Positions 1 through 5,868 of a DNA stretch of 7,146 nt are shown here, in pieces. The stretch is from Acidobacteriota bacterium (GTDB lineage: Bacteria > Acidobacteriota > Vicinamibacteria > Vicinamibacterales > 2-12-FULL-66-21): assembly GCA_020200195.1 (NCBI GenBank), contig JAIVJE010000101.1, positions 1 to 7,146 on the forward strand, in the 5' to 3' direction. The number at the start of each line of letters is the position of its first letter. Positions within the stretch are counted from its first letter, which is position 1. Under the pieces are notes generated by a model that was given only the letters and a program-made list of their open reading frames with translations, was not told where the DNA came from and did not search any database. The position numbers and the translations under genes are program-made.

Positions 1-19
1 GATGCGTCGTTCCGCATGA
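1..19 (+). CDS. 3' end of an upstream gene (partial, product unknown)
   Basis: Reading in the frame of bases 2-19 gives Met-Arg-Arg-Ser-Ala followed by TGA at 17-19. That stop overlaps the ATG of the first glycosyltransferase at 16-18 as ATGA, the same junction seen at 1158 and 2348 further along the operon. I infer that this is the tail of a preceding gene of the same operon. The visible Met need not be a start. Only five residues are seen, so no function can be assigned. The alternative is that the stop is accidental and the upstream DNA is non-coding. Confidence 0.4.
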
Positions 20-1161
20 AGCGGCTGCTCTCCATCGGTCATTCGTACGTGGTGGGCCAGAACCGCCGATTGGCGCACGAGATGGCGGTCGCCGGCGCAG
101 GCCGCTGGGACGTGACGGCCGCCGCGCCTGCGGCACTTCATGGTGATCTGCGCCACATCGTTCTGGAACCAATCGCCGGTGAACAGTGCCGAGTCGTCCC
201 GCTGCGAGTACGCCTCGACCGTCAGCCGCACCTCATGTGGTACCGCGGGTTGCGCCCGCTGCTCCGTGAGCGATGGGATGTCGTGCACTGCTGGCAGGAG
301 CCGTACGTCGCCGCCGGTGCTCAGGTGGCCTCGGCTGTCGCTGCAGAGGCGCAGTTCGTATTTGCGACGTTCCAAAACATCGCCAAACGATATCCACCGC
401 CTTTCAACTGGATGGAGCGGCGCGTGCTGACACGTGCAGATGGCTGGATCGCGTTCGGTCATACCGTGCACGCCACGCACGCAGGCCGCCGTGCATACGC
501 AAGACGTCCATCGCGCGTCATTCCACCCGGGGTGGATGTCGAACGCTTCGCTCCCGATGCGGCTGCAGGGACGCAGATTCGGACGAGGCTTGGGTGGGAT
601 GACACGCGTCCTGTCGTGGGTTTCCTCGGACGTTTCGTTCCCGAAAAGGGGCTCGACGTTTTGATTGCGGCGCTCGAGCGATTGCGGAGTCCGTGGCGAG
701 CACTGTTTGTCGGCGCTGGTCCCGAGGCGGCCCGACTGCAGGCCTTCGCGGCCGCACATTCATCTGCGGTTCGCCTCGTCACCGATGCGGCCCACGAGGA
801 CGTGCCGGCCTACCTCAACGCGATGACGGTTCTCTGTGCCCCGAGCCGCACGACCGGCCGCTGGCGGGAGCAGTTCGGACGGATGTTGATTGAAGCAATG
901 GCAGCGGGCGTTCCGGTCCTGGCAAGTCGGAGCGGCGAGATCCCTTACGTCGTGGAAGGGGCTGGCGCGCTGCTCCCAGAGGATGACCCAGCGGCGTGGG
1001 CCAACGCGCTCGACACCCTTCTACGGGACGCGGCGGCGCGTGCGGCGGCGTCAGTCCGGGGGCGCGACCGTGCCCGCGCGCACTTCGCGTGGCCGGTTGT
1101 GGCGCGCGCTCATCTTGCGTTCTTCGATGAACTGCTCGACCGCCGGGGTGTCGGCCGATGA
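16..1161 (+). CDS. GT4-family glycosyltransferase (first of three)
   Basis: This is a predicted cytoplasmic GT-B-fold glycosyltransferase of 381 residues, a normal GT4 length. It would transfer a sugar from a nucleotide-sugar donor to a lipid-linked or growing glycan acceptor. In the C-terminal donor domain I see PPGVDVERF (170-178), GRFVPEKG (205-212) with the phosphate-contacting pair R206 and K211, and the GT4 EX7E motif E285...E293 inside EQFGRMLIEAMAAGVPVLAS. SGEIPYVV follows at 306-313. The N-terminal domain starts with LLSIGHSYVVGQNRRLA and lacks the Gly-Gly loop that many GT4 enzymes carry after the first strand. WDVVHCWQEPY (87-97) fits the acceptor-domain core. The ATG at 16 overlaps an upstream TGA and has no evident Shine-Dalgarno of its own in the 15 nt visible, which fits translational coupling. 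The stop overlaps the next gene by 4 nt. Sugar specificity and linkage cannot be read from the sequence. Confidence 0.9.
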   Translation: MKRLLSIGHSYVVGQNRRLAHEMAVAGAGRWDVTAAAPAALHGDLRHIVLEPIAGEQCRVVPLRVRLDRQPHLMWYRGLRPLLRERWDVVHCWQEPYVAAGAQVASAVAAEAQFVFATFQNIAKRYPPPFNWMERRVLTRADGWIAFGHTVHATHAGRRAYARRPSRVIPPGVDVERFAPDAAAGTQIRTRLGWDDTRPVVGFLGRFVPEKGLDVLIAALERLRSPWRALFVGAGPEAARLQAFAAAHSSAVRLVTDAAHEDVPAYLNAMTVLCAPSRTTGRWREQFGRMLIEAMAAGVPVLASRSGEIPYVVEGAGALLPEDDPAAWANALDTLLRDAAARAAASVRGRDRARAHFAWPVVARAHLAFFDELLDRRGVGR

Positions 1162-2351
1162 AGCCATTGAAGGTCGCCGTGCTCGCCGACTTCCTCGAAG
1201 AGGGATGGCCCAGCATGGATCTCGTCGCGGACATGCTGATCGAACGGCTTGCCGCGGAGCATGCGGGCGCCATTGTGCCGACGCTCGTGCGACCGCCCAT
1301 GCGCAGGCGTGCGCAGGCGCTGCCGGTGCCGGGTGACAAGCAGGCGCGCGCGGCGTACGCGCTCGACCGCGCCGCAAACCGGTTCTGGTATTACCCGCGC
1401 GAGGTGGCCCGCATCTCCGATCGGTTCGACCTCTTCCACGTCGTCGATCACAGCTACGCGCACCTCGTGCACAGCCTGCCGGGCGCGCGAACGGTGGTGA
1501 CCTGCCACGACCTCGACGCCTTCCGGGCCATCCTCGAACCGCACCTGGCGAAGCGTTCGCTGACGTTTCGCGCCGCCGCCCGGCACACGCTGCAGGGCCT
1601 CGCGAAGGCCGGGCACATCACGTGCGACACGGCGGCAACGCGCGACGGGCTGGTAGAAAGGGCCGGCATTGCCGAGAGTCGCACGAGCGTGGTGTACAAC
1701 GGCCCGCATCCGAGCTGCTCGCCGGCCAGGGAGGCCGCCGCGGATCTCGAGGCGCATCGGTTGCTCGGTTCCGAACGCCCCACCACCGACCTGCTCCACG
1801 TCGGCAGCACCATTCCGCGCAAGCGGATCGACGTGCTGCTGCATATTGTAGCCTCCGTGCGTCAGAGATATCCCGCGGTTCGCCTGGTGCGGGTGGGAGG
1901 GCCATTCAACGCGGCGCAGCGCGGACTGTGCCGTGACCTCGGACTGCACGATGCGGTCGTCGTGCTGCCGTTTCTCGATCGGTCGACGCTCGCGGCGGTG
2001 TACCGCCGCAGCGCCCTCGTCCTCATGCCCTCGGACCGGGAGGGCTTCGGGCTGCCGGTGCTCGAGGCGCTGGCGTGCGGAACCCCGGTCGTCGCCAGCG
2101 ACATCTCCGCGCTGCGCGAGGTCGGGGGCGCCGCGGCTTTCTATTGCCCGCCGGGTGACGTCGCCGCGTGGATCAGCGCCGTCATCGCCGCGCTCGACGA
2201 TCGTCGTCTGCAGCCGGACAGCTGGCGTGCACGACAGGCCGCGGGGCTGGCGCAGGCGGCCGCGTTCAGCTGGTCGCGTTACACCGCCGCGATGGTCGCG
2301 GTGTACCGGCGGCTCGCGCGCGATGCCGAGGGTCCGGTGATCGCCGCATGA
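1158..2351 (+). CDS. GT4-family glycosyltransferase (second of three)
   Basis: This 397-residue predicted GT-B glycosyltransferase probably adds the next sugar in the pathway. The donor-binding half contains HVGSTIPRKRIDVLL (214-228), where R221, K222 and R223 occupy the usual Arg/Lys phosphate-binding place. PSDREGFGLPVLEALACGTP (291-310) carries the EX7E pair E295 and E303. VVASDISALREVGG and FYCPPGD follow, as in mannosyl- or rhamnosyl-transferase-like GT4 proteins. In the acceptor half, FHVVDHSYAHLV (93-104) and TVVTCHDLDAF (112-122) form the core, with the common His-Asp pair. ATG 1158 overlaps the preceding stop as ATGA; a GGGG run at 1145-1148 is a weak ribosome-binding candidate. The stop overlaps the next gene by 4 nt. 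A tandem 10-nt near-repeat at 1301-1320 lies in frame and encodes part of RRRAQAL. Donor and acceptor are unknown. Confidence 0.92.
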   Translation: MKPLKVAVLADFLEEGWPSMDLVADMLIERLAAEHAGAIVPTLVRPPMRRRAQALPVPGDKQARAAYALDRAANRFWYYPREVARISDRFDLFHVVDHSYAHLVHSLPGARTVVTCHDLDAFRAILEPHLAKRSLTFRAAARHTLQGLAKAGHITCDTAATRDGLVERAGIAESRTSVVYNGPHPSCSPAREAAADLEAHRLLGSERPTTDLLHVGSTIPRKRIDVLLHIVASVRQRYPAVRLVRVGGPFNAAQRGLCRDLGLHDAVVVLPFLDRSTLAAVYRRSALVLMPSDREGFGLPVLEALACGTPVVASDISALREVGGAAAFYCPPGDVAAWISAVIAALDDRRLQPDSWRARQAAGLAQAAAFSWSRYTAAMVAVYRRLARDAEGPVIAA

Positions 2352-3475
2352 TACGGGTTCTTCACATCGGCAAGTTCTACCCGCCCGCGCGTGGCGGGAT
2401 GGAACGCGTGCTGGAAGCGCTCTGTCAGTCGGTGCGCGGACGTGTCGAGAGCAGCGTGCTGGCGTTCAACACGGGGCGCCAGACGGTGCGCGAGGATGTG
2501 GATCGCGTGGCGGTGACACGGGTGGGTACCATTGGGTCAGCGGGGTCGGTACCGATCGCGCCGTCGTTCGCAGCGGAGATCAGACGCGCTCGCGCTGATG
2601 TCATCGTCCTGCACGAGCCAAATCCGTGGGCGCTGCTGTCCTACGCGGTCGCCCGGCCGCGGGTGCCGCTCGCCATCTGGTTCCACAGTGAAGTCGTCCG
2701 CCCTCAGCTGCAGTACGCGCTCTTCTACCATCCGCTCGCCCAGGCGGTCTACGGCCGGGCGGCGCGCGTCATCGTCTCGTCGCCGGATCTCGGCAGACAC
2801 GCGGCGGCGCTGGCGCCTTACCAGAGTCGCGTCGTGGTCGTGCCGTTCGGGATCGATCCAAGCCCCTATGTTCCGAGCCCGGACGTTTCGGCGCGTGTCG
2901 CCCAGCTGCGCGCGCAATCGGGATCGGCGCCGCGTATTCTCTACGCCGGCCGCATGGTGCCGTACAAGGGCGTGGACGTCCTGCTTCGGGCGCTGGCGGG
3001 CTCGACTGGCGAGGCGGTGCTCGTTGGCGATGGTCCGTCGCGGCCGGGATGGATGCAGCTGGCGCGCGACCTCGGTCTCGAGGGGCGTGTGACGTTCGCC
3101 GGTGAAGTGCAGGAGGGCGAGCTCACCGCGCTGTATCACGCGTGCGATGTGTTCGTGCTTCCGTCGGTCACACGCGCCGAGGCGTTTGGATACGTACAGC
3201 TCGAGGCGATGGCATGTGGGAAGCCGGTGGTGAGTACACGGCTGCCATCGGGAGTGCCCTGGGTCAATCGTGATGGGGAGACCGGACTGACGGTGCCGCC
3301 CGGCGACGTTGGAGCGCTGCGCAACGCGATCGACCGACTCGTGTCGGACCGTTCGCTCCGCACTCGCATGGGCATGGCCGCCTGCGTGCGCGTACGCTCG
3401 GAGTTTTCCATCGAACGTATGGGGAATACGACCGCCGCTTTGTACAACGAGCTTGCGACTGGAGCGCGCGGGTGA
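2348..3475 (+). CDS. GT4-family glycosyltransferase (third of three)
   Basis: This 375-residue predicted GT-B glycosyltransferase has the most classical GT4 layout of the three. The N-terminal strand and loop MIRVLHIGKFYPPARGGMER carries the Gly-Gly-x-Glu turn (16-19). WFHSEVVRPQ (111-120) resembles acceptor-site segments of GT4 enzymes, and PFGID (166-170) opens the donor domain. LYAGRMVPYKGVDVLLRAL (198-216) contains R202 and K207, and EAFGYVQLEAMACGKPVV holds the EX7E pair E278 and E286. The reading frame stays open upstream to 2168, but I place the start at ATG 2348. The conserved N-terminus begins exactly there, the ATG overlaps the previous stop as ATGA, GGTGA at 2336-2340 offers a ribosome site, and residues upstream would be Arg-rich shadow of the previous gene. 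The TGA at 3473-3475 overlaps the GTG start of the phosphoglycosyl transferase. Specificity is not deducible. Confidence 0.92.
   Translation: MIRVLHIGKFYPPARGGMERVLEALCQSVRGRVESSVLAFNTGRQTVREDVDRVAVTRVGTIGSAGSVPIAPSFAAEIRRARADVIVLHEPNPWALLSYAVARPRVPLAIWFHSEVVRPQLQYALFYHPLAQAVYGRAARVIVSSPDLGRHAAALAPYQSRVVVVPFGIDPSPYVPSPDVSARVAQLRAQSGSAPRILYAGRMVPYKGVDVLLRALAGSTGEAVLVGDGPSRPGWMQLARDLGLEGRVTFAGEVQEGELTALYHACDVFVLPSVTRAEAFGYVQLEAMACGKPVVSTRLPSGVPWVNRDGETGLTVPPGDVGALRNAIDRLVSDRSLRTRMGMAACVRVRSEFSIERMGNTTAALYNELATGARG
3461..3464 (+). promoter_or_regulatory. Ribosome-binding site for the phosphoglycosyl transferase
   Basis: GGAG lies 7 nt before the GTG at 3472, inside the end of the third glycosyltransferase. 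It supports the GTG start, which also overlaps the preceding TGA by 4 nt. This is the clearest Shine-Dalgarno-like site among the 4-nt-overlap junctions. Confidence 0.5.
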
Positions 3476-4083
3476 GCATTGCAAAGCGCGCGCTCGATGT
3501 GGGACTCTCCGCCGCCGGGCTGATCGGATCGGCGCCGCTGTGGGCGGCGTTTGCCGCCGCAATCAAACTGGAAGACGGTGGCCCGGTGTTCTTCCGCCAG
3601 GAACGCGTAGGACAGGGCGGCCGCGTGTTCGAAGCGCTGAAGTTTCGATCGATGCGCACGGACGCCGAGGCACAGGTGGGTGCGCTCCAGGCGCAGCGCG
3701 GCGATCCGCGAGTGACACGAACGGGCCGGGTCATGCGTGCGACGGCGATGGACGAGCTCCCGCAGTTGTGGAACATCCTGCGCGGCGACATGAGCTTCGT
3801 CGGACCGCGCGCGCTCCGGCCGGGAGAGATCGAAACCGGCTCCGACCGCCGCTTCGTCAAACTCGAGGACGTGCCTGGCTTCGAGGCGCGGACGGCTGTG
3901 CGGCCCGGACTGACGGGGATCGCGCAAATCTATGCGCCGCGGGACGTGCCGCGGCGCCAGAAGTTCCGATACGACCGGCTGTACGTCGCACGGCGCTCCT
4001 GGTTCCTCGACGTGCGTTTGATCCTGCTGTCGTTTTGGATTAGCTTGCTTGGCACATGGGAGATCCGCGGGAGGAAGTTCTGA
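3472..4083 (+). CDS. Polyprenyl-phosphate sugar-1-phosphate transferase (PglC/WcaJ-core monotopic PGT)
   Basis: This is a bacterial sugar transferase (family PF02397) that by family precedent starts glycan assembly, moving a sugar-1-phosphate from a UDP-sugar to undecaprenyl-phosphate at the inner face of the cytoplasmic membrane. At 203 residues it has the minimal PglC-type length and lacks the extra N-terminal membrane domain of WcaJ/WbaP-type proteins. I see a hydrophobic re-entrant helix at about 7-32, FFRQERVG (40-47), LKFRSM (56-61), and TAMDELPQLWN (91-101) with the catalytic Asp-Glu dyad D94-E95. GDMSFVGPR follows at 105-113, RPGLTG at 144-149 and FRYDRLYV at 165-172, then a hydrophobic stretch at about 179-195. 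The start is GTG 3472, supported by GGAG at 3461-3464 and a GTGA overlap with the previous gene; the protein begins at the expected position before the KRALD segment. Placing the initiating enzyme after the glycosyltransferases is unremarkable in an operon. Sugar identity is unknown. Confidence 0.94.
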   Translation: MSIAKRALDVGLSAAGLIGSAPLWAAFAAAIKLEDGGPVFFRQERVGQGGRVFEALKFRSMRTDAEAQVGALQAQRGDPRVTRTGRVMRATAMDELPQLWNILRGDMSFVGPRALRPGEIETGSDRRFVKLEDVPGFEARTAVRPGLTGIAQIYAPRDVPRRQKFRYDRLYVARRSWFLDVRLILLSFWISLLGTWEIRGRKF

Positions 4084-4085
4084 GG
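4082..4085 (+). promoter_or_regulatory. Ribosome-binding site that decides the flavoprotein start
   Basis: GAGG overlaps the stop codon of the phosphoglycosyl transferase and lies 8 nt before GTG 4094. A second purine-rich run, GAGGAAG at 4071-4077, is 16 nt away from 4094 and less well placed. Together they favour GTG 4094 over TTG 4049 as the start. Confidence 0.5.
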
Positions 4086-4093
4086 TCGGACGT

Positions 4094-5164
4094 GTGCGCG
4101 ACGTAGTTATTGTCGGCGCTGGTCCGGCGGGCCTCATGGCGGCGCGCGCACTCGCTTCCACCGGCCGCGATGTCGTTATCCTGGAAGAACACCCACGCGT
4201 CGGTGTCCCCGTTCACTGCACCGGCCTGATTGGCCTCGAAGCGTTCGCCGAGCTCGGCCTCCCTCGCCATGCCATTCTTGCCACGACACACCAGGCGCGG
4301 TTCGTGTCGTCGGATGGAACATCGGTCTTCATCGAAGCGGAGCGCGTACGCGCCGCAGTGGTGGACCGTCCGGTCTTCGACAGTGCGCTGGCGGACGAGA
4401 GCTGTGCGGCAGGGGCCGAACTACGCACCGGATCCCGGGTCCGGTCAATCACGGTGCATCAGGATCGGGTCCAGGTCTCCGGCGACACAGCTGATACGGC
4501 CGTCGAAGCCCGGTCGTGCGTGCTCGCGTGCGGCGCCACCTATCGCTTCAACCGGGAGCTCGGTCTTGGCGTGCCCCGTGCGTACGTGCAGAGCGCGCAG
4601 CTCGAAGTACCATTCGATGGTCCCGACCATCTCGAAGTGCACCTCGGGAGCGGCGTCGCGCCGCGGGGCTTCGCCTGGGTCGTGCCGTTTGCGCGCAGCG
4701 GACAGCACTACAACCGGATCGGTTTGATGTGCCAAGCTGGCGCGGCGCAGCGGTTCGGGCAGTTCGCGTCCGTCATGCGGGAGCGCCACGCCGCAGACGG
4801 ACCCTGGCCCGATCCCCGCATGAAGATCCTGCCGCTCGGACCCGTCGATAAAACGTACGGCGATCGGCTCCTGGCGGTCGGGGACGCCGCCGGCCTCGTC
4901 AAGCCGACGACTGGCGGGGGGATCTACTACAGTCTCATCAGCGGCGTGATTGCGGCGGAGGTTCTCGATGACGCGCTGGGCGCTGACGATCTCCGAGAAT
5001 CGCGGCTCCGCGCCTACGAGACCGAATGGCGGGCGCGTCTGGGTCCCGATATTCGCGCCGGCCTCGCGTTTCGGACGCTGGCCTCCCGCCTCAGCGACCG
5101 CGCGATCGACGCGCTCGTCGAGCTCGCGCGCGTCGATGGGATCGAACCTGAAGTTCAGTCCTGA
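4094..5164 (+). CDS. Geranylgeranyl-reductase-family FAD-dependent oxidoreductase
   Basis: This predicted flavoprotein has 356 residues from GTG 4094. The first beta strand and Rossmann loop VVIVGAGPAG (4-13) bind the ADP part of FAD, and the acidic strand end VVILEEHPRVG (27-37) follows. VPVHCTGLIG (38-47) and DRPVFDSALA (91-100) match the places where geranylgeranyl-reductase and related hydroxylase-fold proteins carry conserved segments. VGDAAGLVKPTTGGGIYYSL (262-281) is the diagnostic GD motif and flavin-proximal loop of the geranylgeranyl reductase family. Known relatives saturate isoprenoid double bonds in chlorophyll side chains, archaeal lipids or quinones. Here it follows a polyprenyl-phosphate-using enzyme by 10 nt, so a polyprenyl substrate is plausible but inferred. 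The frame is open back to TTG 4049, which would overlap the previous gene by 35 nt. I prefer GTG 4094 because the conserved N-terminus starts there and GAGG at 4082 is well placed. Other possibilities are a hydroxylase or halogenase-like flavoenzyme. Confidence 0.85.
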   Translation: MRDVVIVGAGPAGLMAARALASTGRDVVILEEHPRVGVPVHCTGLIGLEAFAELGLPRHAILATTHQARFVSSDGTSVFIEAERVRAAVVDRPVFDSALADESCAAGAELRTGSRVRSITVHQDRVQVSGDTADTAVEARSCVLACGATYRFNRELGLGVPRAYVQSAQLEVPFDGPDHLEVHLGSGVAPRGFAWVVPFARSGQHYNRIGLMCQAGAAQRFGQFASVMRERHAADGPWPDPRMKILPLGPVDKTYGDRLLAVGDAAGLVKPTTGGGIYYSLISGVIAAEVLDDALGADDLRESRLRAYETEWRARLGPDIRAGLAFRTLASRLSDRAIDALVELARVDGIEPEVQS

Positions 5165-5868
5165 ACCAATGGCGGTAACGGCCGTGCCGCGCGGGGATTG
5201 TCCGGCAGCCGTTCGCGTTCGGGCGAAGGGTTAAACCAGTCCGTCAACCGCATCAAACGTCCGCGTCGGCTCGGCAGTTCCTCCCGGAGGCGCTCGAGCA
5301 CGGTGATGGCTTCGACGAGGTTGCTGACCACTCCGATGCCTCGGTTGATCGCATGGTTGGATAGCGCCTGGTCGTGCGAGCGCAGCATCAGGATGGCTTT
5401 CGCGGTGGATGCGCTGACCACTTCCACGCAGTTCAACATCTGATCATCGATCACCAGATCGAGCCGCAGACCGTTGGCGATGTCACCGCGCGAGCCCGGC
5501 ACCGTGAGCACCGACGGCATGTAAAAGCCGTGCTGCTCGATCCACGACTGGCTCTGGAACTGCGCGGTGTCCCCGCCGCTGGCCGGTCGATTCGTCAGGA
5601 AGAACACTTCCCATCCCGCGGAGCGCGTCAGGCTGTATAGCTTCGCAATCTGGTCCGGTTCGTACGGCCGCAGCCCCATCCACCAGTTGGGCTTCTTCTC
5701 GACCCAATCCCACACTTTTCGCACGTCCGCCTGCGCCATAGCCTTCGACGTCTTCGGGTCCTCCGCGGCCTCGAACGCACGCCCCAGGCACTGCCGCGCC
5801 GCGGCGCGGAACGCCGCGCGGAAGTCCGCCAGGACCCCGTCGATGTCGATTCCGATGCGCAGCGCCAT
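5155..5868 (-). CDS. HAD-superfamily hydrolase, 5'(3')-deoxyribonucleotidase (NT5C)-like
   Basis: This 237-residue predicted cytoplasmic protein has a HAD fold. Motif I is IGIDIDGVLADF (5-16), with nucleophile D8 and acid/base D10. Motif II is FFLTNRP (89-95), with T92. Motif IV is LVIDDQ (138-143), with D141 and D142. WWMGLRPYE (62-70) resembles the cap-side segment of the 5'-nucleotidase type C family (PF06941). No lysine stands at the usual motif III position before motif IV; R127 in PGSRGDIANG is the only basic candidate. The C-terminal 25 residues are Pro/Arg-rich and look disordered. The start is ATG at 5868-5866 (minus strand), because motif I begins within a few residues and the codon overlaps the ligase stop as TGATG. 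The frame is open further upstream to 6018, but that sequence is shadow of the ligase gene. Phosphatase activity is expected from the family, but the substrate and any link to polysaccharide synthesis are unknown. Confidence 0.82.
   Translation of the reverse strand: MALRIGIDIDGVLADFRAAFRAAARQCLGRAFEAAEDPKTSKAMAQADVRKVWDWVEKKPNWWMGLRPYEPDQIAKLYSLTRSAGWEVFFLTNRPASGGDTAQFQSQSWIEQHGFYMPSVLTVPGSRGDIANGLRLDLVIDDQMLNCVEVVSASTAKAILMLRSHDQALSNHAINRGIGVVSNLVEAITVLERLREELPSRRGRLMRLTDWFNPSPERERLPDNPRAARPLPPLVQD

Noticed and set aside
1301..1320. Tandem 10-nt near-repeat (GCGCAGGCGT/GCGCAGGCGC)
   Set aside because: Two copies only, in frame within a coding region and explained by Arg/Ala/Gln codons in GC-rich DNA.
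1110..1949. Long minus-strand open frame (279 codons) opposite the first and second glycosyltransferases
   Set aside because: Arg/His/Gly-rich translation with no domain motif, lying antisense to clear GT4 genes. Long antisense frames are expected at this GC content.
2168..2347. 60-residue N-terminal extension of the third glycosyltransferase
   Set aside because: The extension is Arg-rich out-of-frame reading of the second glycosyltransferase, and the GT4 N-terminus starts at ATG 2348.
2537..3562. Minus-strand open frame of 341 codons opposite the third glycosyltransferase
   Set aside because: Composition is Arg-rich and low in hydrophobic cores. It spans a gene junction on the other strand, which marks it as a shadow.
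3136..4161. Minus-strand open frame of 341 codons opposite the phosphoglycosyl transferase
   Set aside because: It covers three genes on the plus strand and shows no recognisable motif, while the plus strand carries complete conserved motifs.
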